In this document: positions 7,912-16,153 of the stretch, piece after piece | How positions within the stretch are numbered: the first letter of the stretch is position 1 | How the letters are laid out: each line of letters opens with the position of its first letter | Assembly (NCBI GenBank): GCA_012841375.1 | Contig: DUUV01000117.1 | Coordinates: 1 to 33,017, forward strand | Direction of reading: 5' to 3' | Length of the DNA: 33,017 nucleotides | Source: Candidatus Fermentithermobacillaceae bacterium | GTDB taxonomy: Bacteria > Bacillota > Sulfobacillia > Fermentithermobacillales > Fermentithermobacillaceae | Translations under genes and position numbers: made by a program | Notes under the pieces: model-generated | Told to the model about the DNA's origin: nothing | What the model saw: the letters and a program-made list of their open reading frames with translations, nothing else | The model's database searches: none

Positions 7912-8698
7912 CCTGATAGACACGCATGCTCACGTCTCGGGTCCTGAGTTTGACGGCGACAGACAAGCCGTAATCGAGCGGGCTCGCGGCGCAGGCACAG
8001 GCTTCATAGAAGTCGGGTTTGATGTTGAATCGTCCATACGGTCGATCGCCCTTGCAGCATCAGGCGCCCTTGCGGCGGCAATAGGTATTCACCCCCATAA
8101 CGCGCTGGACTATCGGGACAACTTGCGGGAGGCATGGCGCGATATCGCAGGCCTGATCTCAAGACAATGCCCCGTAAAGGCTCCTGAACCCCCGGTAGTG
8201 GCCATAGGAGAGATCGGCCTGGACTACTTCCGAGATCTTTCTCCCAGACCTCTGCAGGCGGAGTGCTTCGAGATGGGGCTTGAACTCGCCAAAGACAACA
8301 ACTTACCCGTCATAATCCACCAAAGGGACGCCGAGGACGATACCATCGACATATTGCGCAATCACCGGATTGGCCGCCCGGTTATATTCCACTGCTTCGG
8401 GGGAGATCGTCTCTATGCCCGCAAGTGTCTTGACCTAGGGGGCTACTTGGGCGTTGGCGGCACCGTCACATACCCGAAGAACAGTGAGCTTCGAGACCTA
8501 TTGAAGTACATTCCCTTGGACCGTATGCTTCTTGAGACCGACGCCCCTTATCTTTCTCCCCAGAGCCGGCGTGGCCGCAGAAACGAGCCTGCGTACATGA
8601 GGGAGACGCTGGCCGTTGTGGCCGCGGCTCTCGGAAAGGAAGAGGGGGCCGTGGGGAGGATAGCCCGGGACAACGCCCTAATGGCATTCGGGCTCTGA
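7892..8698 (+). CDS. tatD: TatD-family metal-dependent DNase (YabD)
   Basis: A TIM-barrel hydrolase, 268 aa. All metal ligands are present: THAH (H12, H14), GEIGLDY (E107), IIHQR (H143), FHCFGG (H167) and ETDAPY (D217). Family members are 3'-5' exonucleases or deoxyribonucleases linked to DNA repair or quality control. The ATG at 7892 lies inside the 3' end of metG (20-nt overlap), so the two genes are translated from one message, as metS-yabD are in B. subtilis. The rnmV gene that often follows in Bacillota is absent. Confidence 0.93.
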   Translation: MEALYPDLIDTHAHVSGPEFDGDRQAVIERARGAGTGFIEVGFDVESSIRSIALAASGALAAAIGIHPHNALDYRDNLREAWRDIAGLISRQCPVKAPEPPVVAIGEIGLDYFRDLSPRPLQAECFEMGLELAKDNNLPVIIHQRDAEDDTIDILRNHRIGRPVIFHCFGGDRLYARKCLDLGGYLGVGGTVTYPKNSELRDLLKYIPLDRMLLETDAPYLSPQSRRGRRNEPAYMRETLAVVAAALGKEEGAVGRIARDNALMAFGL

Positions 8699-8835
8699 GG
8701 CTTGATGGCTCGACCTGGCGCATAACACCCTTGTCTTTGCGTAGAATAGGGTAACAGATGGGGCTGTAAGTTCTTGGAAGCGACCGAGGCAGGAGTCCGG
8801 CTACGGACGCCGAACATTGTCAAAGGAGGGATGAT

Positions 8836-9858
8836 ATGCAGCGCTGGGCCAAAACTGTCAAGTCACGAAGTCGCGAGAACTCCTGGCGCTTGGCCTTCAT
8901 CGCTCTTCTTCTCTTCTCGCTGTTGGCCGCCTCTTGCGCCCTCATAGCCCGCACCGGGAGTCACACCGTTACGGTCACCGCATGGGACAGAGTTGTCCGG
9001 CTCGAGACGTCTTCCCGTACTGTAGGCGACGCGCTGAGAGAAGCCAATGTGGTCCTCGGACCACACGATTACTGTCTGCCCGGTCCGGAGGCTCCTCTCA
9101 CTCAAGGACTCGACATCAAGGTCGTAAGGGCATCCCTCGCTTTCATCTATGATGGCGGGAAGGTGCATTCGATTGTGACCGCCAAGCATACCGTGGATGA
9201 ACTCCTGTCGCAGGCGAGCATTCAGGTTGGCGCCGATGACACGGTTATCCCCGCTCTGGCAGAGCCTGTGCCTGCAGACGGCCGTGTTAGGGTTGTGCGC
9301 GTCACCTATTCTCAGGTAGTTGAAGAAGAGACCGTTCCGTACACCATTGAACGCCGGAACGACACCTCTCTCGAAGCCGGTCTGGTCAGGGTTTACAAGC
9401 ACGGCACCGAAGGCCTTGCGCAGGTTACTTTCAATGTCCGTTACGAGGACGGAGTCGAAGTGTCCCGTCAGCAAGTCTCCAGAGAACAGGTTAGGGAGCC
9501 ATCTCCCCAAGTACTCTTGGTCGGCACCCTTCAGGAAGTGACCCGTGGGGCCGACAATATACGCTTCGAGCGGGCCGTCGAGGCAGTCGCGACCGCTTAT
9601 TGCCCCTGCACCAAGTGCTGCGGCCCCTATGCCAAGGGCGTCACGAGCAGCGGACTTCCGGCCGAGCGAGGGGCTATCGCCGTAGACCCGAGAGTTATAC
9701 CCCTGGGATCCAGGGTATATGTGGACGGTTACGGATTCGCTGTTGCCGCCGACACCGGGAGCGCCATAAAGGGGAACCGTGTGGACGTTTGTTTTTCCTC
9801 CCACGAAGAAGCTCTCAGGTGGGGCAGGAAGCAGGTCAAAGTATACGTGATCGAGTGA
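8836..9858 (+). CDS. yabE: YabE-like cell-wall protein: DUF348, G5 and 3D domains
   Basis: A 340-aa secreted or membrane-anchored protein resembling resuscitation-promoting factors. Residues 19-40 form one hydrophobic segment (signal anchor). Two DUF348-type repeats follow (about 42-90 and 98-145), then a G5 domain (about 150-230), which binds glycans. The C-terminal 3D domain (about 245-340) has the conserved Asp residues, including ADTGSAIKGNRVDVCF. 3D domains are lytic-transglycosylase-like folds that cut peptidoglycan. The motif CPCTKCCG carries four cysteines. AAAGGAGGG lies before ATG 8836. Its stop shares one base with the rsmA start (TGATG). YabE before rsmA matches B. subtilis order except for the missing rnmV. 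Confidence 0.92.
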   Translation: MQRWAKTVKSRSRENSWRLAFIALLLFSLLAASCALIARTGSHTVTVTAWDRVVRLETSSRTVGDALREANVVLGPHDYCLPGPEAPLTQGLDIKVVRASLAFIYDGGKVHSIVTAKHTVDELLSQASIQVGADDTVIPALAEPVPADGRVRVVRVTYSQVVEEETVPYTIERRNDTSLEAGLVRVYKHGTEGLAQVTFNVRYEDGVEVSRQQVSREQVREPSPQVLLVGTLQEVTRGADNIRFERAVEAVATAYCPCTKCCGPYAKGVTSSGLPAERGAIAVDPRVIPLGSRVYVDGYGFAVAADTGSAIKGNRVDVCFSSHEEALRWGRKQVKVYVIE

Positions 9859-10739
9859 TGACCTCCCGACAAGGCTACGGTCAGATACTGCGGGAATTCG
9901 AGGTAAGCCCCAAGAAGAGGCTGGGCCAACACTTCATGATCGACCCCGGTCTATTACGGACAGTGGCCACCCTGATGCTTCCGGACGGCTTCGCATGGGT
10001 CGCTTTGGAACTGGGCTCCGGTATAGGGACGCTCACAAGGGAGCTGTGCGGTAGGGCAGAGTGGGTCTATGCTGTTGAGAAGGACCGCGACCTGTCCGGA
10101 GCCGCCGCGCGAATGACCGGTTCTCTGCCAAACCTCACCTGGATCTGGGGAGACGCCCTCGAGGCAGATCTCACGGGAGACGGATTGCGGCAGGACCATC
10201 CCGAAAGTGAACTGGCCCTTGTCGGGAACCTCCCCTACTACCTCACTTCCGACCTGCTCTACCGGGCTCTGATCCCGCGGACTCCTTGGCGCAGGCTGGC
10301 TTTCGTGGTCCAAGAAGAGGTTGGCGAGCGCATGGCCGGACGAGCCGGGACCGGGGATTTCGGGAGGCTCTCTCTGTGGTGCCAGTACCGAGCGGAGATT
10401 ACCTTGGAGAAGCGTCTTCCCGCCGGTTGTTTCGTCCCAAAGCCGGACGTCGGCTCATGCGTAGTGTCGCTCGACATGAGCGACTACTTTCCCCTTTCCG
10501 AAGAGCGGGAGGGCTTCTTGGACGCGGTATCACGCTCGGCTTTCTCCAAGAGGCGGAAGACCCTTGCCAACGGTCTGACAGAAGTCATACCGGACAAAGA
10601 GGCCGTGATAGCGGCGCTGAAGAACGCCGGCGTAGATCCTGCCGCGCGTCCTCAAGACCTGGGAGTTGAGGGCTTCGTGGCCGTTGTCGAAGCCTTATGG
10701 CCCCTCAGACATCTCTCCAACCGGAACTCATTGTCCTGA
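9858..10739 (+). CDS. rsmA: 16S rRNA dimethyladenosine transferase RsmA/KsgA
   Basis: The enzyme dimethylates A1518 and A1519 of 16S rRNA, a late step in 30S assembly. Sequence marks are KKRLGQHFMID (19-29), the SAM-binding ELGSGIGTLT (51-60), and catalytic motif NLPYY (124-128), followed by FVVQEEVGERM. The C-terminal helical domain ends near 293 aa, the normal size. I take ATG 9858 (TGATG overlap with yabE) because the protein then starts shortly before the conserved LGQHF motif. The open frame extends back to 9600, but that part only shadows yabE. Confidence 0.95.
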   Translation: MTSRQGYGQILREFEVSPKKRLGQHFMIDPGLLRTVATLMLPDGFAWVALELGSGIGTLTRELCGRAEWVYAVEKDRDLSGAAARMTGSLPNLTWIWGDALEADLTGDGLRQDHPESELALVGNLPYYLTSDLLYRALIPRTPWRRLAFVVQEEVGERMAGRAGTGDFGRLSLWCQYRAEITLEKRLPAGCFVPKPDVGSCVVSLDMSDYFPLSEEREGFLDAVSRSAFSKRRKTLANGLTEVIPDKEAVIAALKNAGVDPAARPQDLGVEGFVAVVEALWPLRHLSNRNSLS

Positions 10740-10817
10740 GCCTCAGCCTTCGGCGTTTCCCCCGACACGTTCCACCAAAAATAAGCCCTCTTGCTGGGGC
10801 TATAATTGTCAGTCAAT

Positions 10818-10846
10818 TTGCCGCAAGACTGGATAAGTGGTAAGAT
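10818..10846 (+). promoter_or_regulatory. Predicted sigma-A promoter of the ykuK-like/veg operon
   Basis: TTGCCG (10818-10823) and TAAGAT (10841-10846) are separated by 17 bp, with an extended -10 TG at 10838-10839. Transcription would begin near 10853. This makes the ATG at 10853 a poor start and supports ATG 10877. A second TATAAT lies at 10801-10806 without a clear -35. Confidence 0.55.
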
Positions 10847-10876
10847 TGATTCATGGCGGGGAAGGAGGGGAAGAGG

Positions 10877-11347
10877 ATGTACTTCGTGAGTCCGACCAAA
10901 GGACCCATGTCTTTCGACACGATGTTTGAGGACATTTGCGGGTACATGACCGAAGACCCTCATGCTACGTATAAGCTCATAGTCGGAAGTGACTCTCAAG
11001 CCCGAGACGATATATGTTTTGTGACGGCTGTGGTGATCCACAGGTTGGGTAAGGGCGGAAGGTACTTCTTCACCAGAAGCCATGTAAAGAAAATGCCCAG
11101 TTTGAGGCAGCGGATCTTCTACGAGGCCCACCTTAGCCTCGATTTGGCGTCACGGCTTGCGGAGGAGATTTCCCGGAACGGGCACTCGGATCTGAACATT
11201 GAGATCCACTTGGATGTGGGTAGAAACGGTGAAACGAAAACCATGATCCGTGATCTGGTCCAGGAGATCGTAGGCAGCGGGTTTGCCGCGAAGATCAAGC
11301 CGGATGCGTACGGGGCTTCTCAGGTGGCCGACAAGCACTCCAAATAG
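10877..11347 (+). CDS. YkuK-like DUF458 protein (RNase H-like fold)
   Basis: A 156-aa protein of the DUF458/YkuK family, whose biochemical role is unknown. The family pattern is visible: F/Y-VSPTKGPMSFD at the N-terminus, then YKLIVGSDSQ (32-41) with an acidic pair in an RNase H-like context, and HLDVGRNGETKTMI later. The start is ATG 10877: AAGGAGGGG ends 6-8 nt before it, and the upstream ATG at 10853 would coincide with the predicted transcription start. It sits between rsmA and veg, where B. subtilis has the spore protease gene yabG. The 22-nt gap to veg implies one operon, ended by the terminator at 11652. Confidence 0.85.
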   Translation: MYFVSPTKGPMSFDTMFEDICGYMTEDPHATYKLIVGSDSQARDDICFVTAVVIHRLGKGGRYFFTRSHVKKMPSLRQRIFYEAHLSLDLASRLAEEISRNGHSDLNIEIHLDVGRNGETKTMIRDLVQEIVGSGFAAKIKPDAYGASQVADKHSK

Positions 11348-11369
11348 GAGTTGGACGGAGGGATAGCCG

Positions 11370-11615
11370 GTGGCTCAGAGGAATCGGATTGAGGCTATCC
11401 GGGAAGAGCTGGATAGCCATCTCGGTAAAAGGGTAAAGGTTAGGGCAAGCGAGGGCCGCAGGAGGGTATTCGAACGAGAAGGAGTCTTGGAGAAGACTTA
11501 TCCTTCCATCTTCGTGATAAGGTTCGAAGACGAGGAATCACGTTGTGCATCGTGGAGTTACATCGATGTCCTGACCGACTCGGTTGAACTTGAGTTCGCT
11601 GCCGGTGACAACTAA
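11370..11615 (+). CDS. veg: Veg protein
   Basis: An 81-aa homologue of B. subtilis Veg, a small, highly expressed protein that stimulates biofilm formation by counteracting SinR. The conserved core reads LGKRVKVRASEGRRRVFEREGVLEKTYPSIFVI, then FSYIDVLT-like SYIDVLTDSVEL. The start is GTG 11370 with CGGAGGGAT upstream. Veg next to rsmA and ispE is typical of Bacillota. A strong terminator lies 37 nt after the stop. Confidence 0.93.
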   Translation: MAQRNRIEAIREELDSHLGKRVKVRASEGRRRVFEREGVLEKTYPSIFVIRFEDEESRCASWSYIDVLTDSVELEFAAGDN

Positions 11616-11651
11616 GTAGTAGGCAGACCGGCGGCTAGACTGAGGACCCAG

Positions 11652-11682
11652 AAGGGATCCCGGATGCCGGGGTCCCTTTTTT
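11652..11682 (+). terminator. Strong intrinsic terminator after veg
   Basis: A 12-bp stem (AAGGGATCCCGG at 11652-11663 with CCGGGGTCCCTT at 11667-11678, one G-T pair) has a 3-nt loop and ends in six T residues (11677-11682). It is the clearest terminator in the window. It ends the ykuK-like/veg operon and isolates the protease gene that follows. Confidence 0.92.
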
Positions 11683-11885
11683 CATTTCTGGCACCGGTCA
11701 GCGTCTTCCCATCTCGACTCGGCGGCCGTCCATTCCGGATGGCGCCTTGCCTGTCTATACGCGGCGGTCTTCCGACCCACTTAGGCCTCCCCTATCCCAC
11801 TTGGTGATTGTCCATCGTAACCTCCTGAATCCATGCGACATAAGGTGTTTACACATGCCTTACGCAGGAGAATGGAGGGAGGGCT

Positions 11886-12890
11886 ATGGACGCTGTACTG
11901 CAGGCTCTCCGAGTGTCAACACCGAAGATCCTCGGGTTGCCCAATGTAGTTGGAGTGGGGAAAGGCCAGAAGCACGTGTGTGGGCAGTGCACCGGAAAGC
12001 CGACAGTCACGGTCCTTGTGACAAAGAAACTCCCCAAGAGGGAACTGGGGTCTTCGCAGATCGTTCCCAGGAGCATAGCCGATGCCGATACCGACGTTAT
12101 CGAAGTGGGAGACGTCAGAGCTCTGGCCAGAACCGAGAGACTGAGACCTGTGAGGCCGGGCAGCAGCGTAGGCCACTACAAGATCACCGCAGGTACCTTT
12201 GGGGCCATGGTATATGACGTCAAGACAGGCGAACCTCTCATACTGTCCAACAACCATGTCTTGGCCAACTCCACCAACGGCAGGGACGGGAGAGCCAAGA
12301 TCGGCGACCCCATCTTGCAGCCCGGGCGCCACGACGCGGGGCGTGACCCCAAAGATGTCATCGGGCACCTGTACCGCTTCGTCCCGATAACGATGGCCGT
12401 CGGAACCTCAGATTGCCGCGTCGCTTCGGCCGTGGAGAGGCTTCTGAACACGGTCGTCAGGCGGTTCAGGAAGAACTACTCGCTCAGGATTTTCAAGAAG
12501 TACGGATCTGAAAACCTCGTCGATGCTGCGGTCGCCAAACCCGTATCAGCCGACATAATCATCCCGGACATAATCGATCTAGGAGTCCCCAAAGGAGCAG
12601 CAGAGGTCACGGTGGGGGAGAGAGTCTCTAAGAGCGGGCGAACTACCGGGACGAACAGCGGCGAAGTAAAGGTTGTGCAGGCCACGATCAAGATCAGCAT
12701 GGGCGATACAGGAGACGCGGTGTTTTCGGATCAGGTCGTTACTTCGCACATGGCCGAACCCGGCGACAGCGGGTCAGTTGTGCTGAACCAGAAAGGGCAG
12801 GTAGTAGGCCTCCTCTCAGCCGGGTCCGACACGGTCTCCATATTTGCCCGTATCCAGAACGTGTTGAATCTGCTCCAGGTGAGATTCTAG
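11886..12890 (+). CDS. Leaderless trypsin-fold serine protease (NAL1-like family)
   Basis: A 334-aa protein with a chymotrypsin-type triad in the right order: H124 in LSNNHV, D213 in LVDAAVAKP, and S295 in PGDSGSVV. GRTTGTNSG (251-259) matches the substrate-pocket strand of this group. The N-terminal block (about 15-60: LGLPNVVGVGKG...VTVLVTKKLPKREL) is an extra domain found in NAL1-like bacterial proteins, where it pairs with the protease. There is no signal peptide or membrane segment, so it should be cytoplasmic. The start is ATG 11886 after GGAGGGAGGG. It lies alone between the veg terminator and ispE, the slot of sspF in B. subtilis. Its substrate is unknown, and a sporulation role is only a guess from position. 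Confidence 0.82.
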   Translation: MDAVLQALRVSTPKILGLPNVVGVGKGQKHVCGQCTGKPTVTVLVTKKLPKRELGSSQIVPRSIADADTDVIEVGDVRALARTERLRPVRPGSSVGHYKITAGTFGAMVYDVKTGEPLILSNNHVLANSTNGRDGRAKIGDPILQPGRHDAGRDPKDVIGHLYRFVPITMAVGTSDCRVASAVERLLNTVVRRFRKNYSLRIFKKYGSENLVDAAVAKPVSADIIIPDIIDLGVPKGAAEVTVGERVSKSGRTTGTNSGEVKVVQATIKISMGDTGDAVFSDQVVTSHMAEPGDSGSVVLNQKGQVVGLLSAGSDTVSIFARIQNVLNLLQVRF

Positions 12891-12915
12891 AGACACCTTC
12901 ACTCGCGGAGGGAAT

Positions 12916-13959
12916 GTGCCCGCGAGTGACGAAATCATGCGCGTGAGCAAGGAGAACAGAACCGTTAAGTACAGGGCATATGCCAAGGTCAATCTGGCGT
13001 TGGCTGTCGGGAAGCCAAGGGCCGACGGCTATCATGACGTATACACCGTGATGGTGCCCGTCAGGTTGTGTGACTACGTTACAGTTGGAGCCGGGCCGTG
13101 GGATTCTGGGCAGGAGCCACGGCCGGGCTCCTCTTCGTCGTCAACGGATGGCACGAGCCGGATCCACCTGTCTTGTCCGGCCCTTCCCGAACTGCCTGAG
13201 CACAAGAACCTTGCCTACATAGCGGCCGCCGCTTTTCTCACAAAGACCGGAGTCCGGTCGGATGTGCATATAACGGTGGACAAGCGGATACCTTGGGGTT
13301 CAGGCATGGGAGGGGGAAGCTCAGACGCCGCGGCTGTGCTCTTGGCTCTAAACGGACTACTTCCCCCGGAAAGGGCCCTTGATATCGATGACCTCGTCTC
13401 TTTAGCCACTTCAATCGGCGCCGATGTGCCGTTCTTCGTTGGATGCAACGCCGTGCCGCCTCTGTGGAAAGGGGCGCAATGCGAAGGAATTGGAGAGAAG
13501 GTTACTCCCGTGGATGTCCCGGACATGTGGCTTGTGCTCGCCTTCCCAGAGGTACCCGTCGACACCGGGAAGGCCTACGCTCGTCTGGATGACCTTAGGT
13601 CATCCAAAGGGCTGGAAGCGACCGAGGATTCTTCCTTCGGAGACAGGACTGAAGGTCTTGACGCGGCGCTCGCTGCGGGCGATGTCGAGGAGATCGGCCG
13701 GAGGCTGTTCAACGATCTGGAAGAAGCCGCAGTGAGCTTCTGTCCTGAGATCGGCCGTCTCAAGAGGATGTTCTATGAGTGCGGGGCGCTGGGTGCGGCC
13801 ATGACGGGCAGCGGGTCGGCCGTCTTTGGGATAGCCGGTTCAGAGCGCGAGGCGCTAGACCTGGCGTCAATACTGGACAGGATGATACGGTCGGTTTCGG
13901 AGATAAGAGTGAGAGAGATAATCGTGGCGAGGACGGGAGTGGACCGAAATGGCTGTTGA
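12916..13959 (+). CDS. ispE: 4-diphosphocytidyl-2-C-methyl-D-erythritol kinase
   Basis: GHMP kinase of the MEP isoprenoid pathway. AKVNLALAV (23-31), the ATP loop PWGSGMGGGSSDAA (126-139) and SIGADVPFF (166-174, catalytic Asp) are present, plus the GHMP C-terminal motif GAAMTGSGSAVFG. With GTG 12916 (GGAGGGAAT just upstream) it has 347 aa, clearly above the usual 280-300. The excess comes from a Ser/Gly/Pro-rich insert at about 60-80 and a second one near 230-255. ATG 12937 is an alternative start. It overlaps the following nucleotidyltransferase gene by 11 nt. Confidence 0.92.
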   Translation: MPASDEIMRVSKENRTVKYRAYAKVNLALAVGKPRADGYHDVYTVMVPVRLCDYVTVGAGPWDSGQEPRPGSSSSSTDGTSRIHLSCPALPELPEHKNLAYIAAAAFLTKTGVRSDVHITVDKRIPWGSGMGGGSSDAAAVLLALNGLLPPERALDIDDLVSLATSIGADVPFFVGCNAVPPLWKGAQCEGIGEKVTPVDVPDMWLVLAFPEVPVDTGKAYARLDDLRSSKGLEATEDSSFGDRTEGLDAALAAGDVEEIGRRLFNDLEEAAVSFCPEIGRLKRMFYECGALGAAMTGSGSAVFGIAGSEREALDLASILDRMIRSVSEIRVREIIVARTGVDRNGC

Positions 13960-14698
13960 CGCAGTGGTGTTGGCAGGCCGGGAGAACACAGGGAAGCTTC
14001 GGGAAGCGAGCCCCGAGAAGTGGGAGGCCAATATTGAGATAGCCGGCAGGCCGATGGTGACGTACATCCTGGACGCTTTGAAGGCGGTACCAAAGATAGG
14101 TACCATCTACCTCATAGGGCCGGAAGAAGCCGTGGGCCGCTATGCGTGTTCAAAGGTCCGGGTGGTTGAGCCGGGCGGCGGGTTGTTGGAGAACGTGAGA
14201 AAAGGTTTGTCGGCCGCGAGGAGCGAGTGTGTTCTCGTATGCGCCTCCGATATTCCCCTGGTCACGGCGGAGATCGTGGGAGACCTTATCGACCGTTGCC
14301 TGGAATCGGGGGCCGATTTCTGCTACCCCGTGTCCTCTAAAGATGATTGCGACAGGGCGTTCTCCGGCGTCAAGCGGACATATGTGACGCTGCGGGAGGG
14401 CACCTATACCGGGGGCAACGTGTTTTTGGTGAGGAAGTCGGCCGTAGAGAGAGCATGGCCAATGGCCGAGAAGATGATCGGCTATCGCAAATCACCTGCC
14501 AAGATGGTCGCTGTTCTGGGGCCCGGGCTCCTCCTCAAGTTCGTTCTCAAGCTGGCGTCGGTGGCCGATCTGGAGCGGAAAGTCGCCGGACTTCTGGACC
14601 TCAAGCCCAGAGCCATACTAAACGCAAGTCCGGAGATTGGGGTCGACGTTGACAAGCCGTCGGACTTGGAACTTTGCCGCCGTGAACTCGCAAAGTGA
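13949..14698 (+). CDS. Nucleotidyltransferase of MobA/GlmU-N type, substrate unknown
   Basis: A 249-aa GT-A-fold NTP transferase. AVVLAGRENTGKL (5-17) is a modified LAGGxGxRM nucleotide loop in which the second Gly and the Arg are not conserved. EIAGRPMVTYILDAL follows, and CASDIPLVTAEIV (98-110) gives the metal-binding Asp101. It is not GlmU, because it lacks the left-handed helix. It resembles the uncharacterised 'NTP transferase domain' proteins found between ispE and glmU in clostridia. Position suggests sugar-nucleotide or cofactor work for the envelope, but nothing in the sequence fixes the substrate. It starts at ATG 13949 inside ispE, so it is co-translated, and replaces purR-ridA-spoVG of B. 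subtilis. Confidence 0.8.
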   Translation: MAVDAVVLAGRENTGKLREASPEKWEANIEIAGRPMVTYILDALKAVPKIGTIYLIGPEEAVGRYACSKVRVVEPGGGLLENVRKGLSAARSECVLVCASDIPLVTAEIVGDLIDRCLESGADFCYPVSSKDDCDRAFSGVKRTYVTLREGTYTGGNVFLVRKSAVERAWPMAEKMIGYRKSPAKMVAVLGPGLLLKFVLKLASVADLERKVAGLLDLKPRAILNASPEIGVDVDKPSDLELCRRELAK

Positions 14699-14704
14699 TA
14701 TAAT
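14696..14704 (+). promoter_or_regulatory. Extended -10 promoter of glmU
   Basis: TGATATAAT (14696-14704) is a perfect extended -10 element, overlapping the stop of the preceding gene. TTGCCG at 14674-14679 is a possible -35 at a long 19-bp spacing. It would give glmU-prs-rplY-pth their own transcription start about 10-15 nt before the glmU ATG, a short leader. Confidence 0.5.
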
Positions 14705-14722
14705 GCCCGGGGAGCGATTGAG

Positions 14723-16147
14723 ATGCCATGTAAGGATAGCCTCTCAGTAATCATACTGGCGGCCGGCCAAGGAACCCGGATGAAGTCAGAAGCCGCTAAA
14801 GTGCTGTTTCCCATGTGCGGCCGTCCGATGCTCGGTTACGTGCTGGACGCGGCGGCAGCATTGGGACCTCAGAGGATCGTCGTCGTTGTGGGGCACAAGG
14901 GCGAGGATGTCATAGGTTCGATTAACCGCGCCTGGATTCCGGACAACCCCCCGGGCGGGAGGCCCGCCGCACTTGAGTTTGCCTGGCAGAGGGAGCAAAG
15001 GGGTACCGGACACGCAGTGCTCTGCGCCAAGGAGGCCCTGGGCGACCTGAGGGGTGACGTGCTCGTCCTCTACGGAGATACTCCGCTAATCACCTCAGAC
15101 CTTCTGTCGGCATTTCGCAAAGACCACAAGGAGAAGAACGCCGCGTTATCGCTTATATCGTTCAGCCCGGAAGATATGGGCGCTTACGGAAGGGTAGTCA
15201 GGGATCCTGAAGGCGGAGTAGAACGGATCGTCGAGGCAAAGGACCTTACCCCGTCTGAAGCAGGCATCCGCGAAGCCAACGCAGGGATGTACCTGGCAGA
15301 CCATGAGTTGATGTATGAGCTGCTCAGTGAGGTCAAGAACGACAACGCCAAGGGCGAGTACTACCTGACCGACATAGTCCATATCGCCAGAGGCAAGGGC
15401 ATGAAAGTGTCGGCCTTCATGGCGCCAGACGCTCTGGCCGTACAGGGGATTAACGACCGCTACGCTTTGGCTCTGGCCGAAGGGGTCATGCGAAAGGAAA
15501 TCCTCCGCAAGATGTGTTTGGAGGGGGTAACCGTAAGGGATCCCTCGTCCACCTACATCGATTTTGGCGTGAAGGTAGGTCCCGACACCGTGATTGAGCC
15601 CCAGACCTATCTCAGAGGGGCCACCGAGATAGGGTCAGGGTGCGTGATAGGTCCCGGGACAGAGGTACTGGACTCCACCGTTGGAGATGGCTCCAGGGTA
15701 TGGCGTTCGGTTGTAGAACAGTCTTTCGTGGGCAAGGACGTCCAGATCGGGCCTTATTCACACATCCGCCCCAACGCTACTTTGGAGGAAGGAGCCTTGG
15801 TCGGCAACTTCGCCGAAGTCAAGAACACGATAGTCGGCAGGGGAACCAAGGCGCATCACCACTGCTACCTGGGAGATACTACCATTGGGCCGGGAGTAAA
15901 CATAGGCGCAGGCACGGTTACCGTCAATTACGACGGGACCAAGAAGCACAGGACAATCATCGAAGACGGTTCATTCATAGGGTGCAACGCCAACCTCATC
16001 GCTCCGGTCACCATAGGCAAAGGCGCTTACGTGGCGGCCGGTTCAACCGTTACTGACGATGTCCCGCCTCTTTCGCTGGCCATTGCCCGCGAGAGACAGG
16101 TCGTCAAAGAGGGCTGGGTCACGCGAAGAAAAGAACAGGGGAGGTAG
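14723..16147 (+). CDS. glmU: Bifunctional GlmU (GlcN-1-P acetyltransferase / UDP-GlcNAc pyrophosphorylase)
   Basis: Makes UDP-GlcNAc for peptidoglycan in two steps; 474 aa. The N-terminal uridylyltransferase domain has LAAGQGTRMKSEAAKVLFP (family consensus has Pro before KVL), QRGTGHAV and YGDTPLIT. The C-terminal left-handed beta-helix has many hexapeptide turns and the acetyltransferase motif KAHHHCYLGD, with H379 at the catalytic His position. NIGAGTVTVNYDG and IGCNANLIAPVTIG complete it. ATG 14723 follows GGGGAG. It lies directly upstream of prs, as in B. subtilis, where the two are co-transcribed. Confidence 0.96.
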   Translation: MPCKDSLSVIILAAGQGTRMKSEAAKVLFPMCGRPMLGYVLDAAAALGPQRIVVVVGHKGEDVIGSINRAWIPDNPPGGRPAALEFAWQREQRGTGHAVLCAKEALGDLRGDVLVLYGDTPLITSDLLSAFRKDHKEKNAALSLISFSPEDMGAYGRVVRDPEGGVERIVEAKDLTPSEAGIREANAGMYLADHELMYELLSEVKNDNAKGEYYLTDIVHIARGKGMKVSAFMAPDALAVQGINDRYALALAEGVMRKEILRKMCLEGVTVRDPSSTYIDFGVKVGPDTVIEPQTYLRGATEIGSGCVIGPGTEVLDSTVGDGSRVWRSVVEQSFVGKDVQIGPYSHIRPNATLEEGALVGNFAEVKNTIVGRGTKAHHHCYLGDTTIGPGVNIGAGTVTVNYDGTKKHRTIIEDGSFIGCNANLIAPVTIGKGAYVAAGSTVTDDVPPLSLAIARERQVVKEGWVTRRKEQGR

Positions 16148-16153
16148 AAGCAG

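Noticed and set aside
8863-9804. 313-codon minus-strand frame inside yabE
   Set aside because: It mirrors yabE codon use; it has no domain and the plus strand has G5 and 3D domains.
11747-12217. Plus-strand frame overlapping the start of the protease gene
   Set aside because: Low-complexity composition, no start signal, and the protease frame shows the catalytic triad.
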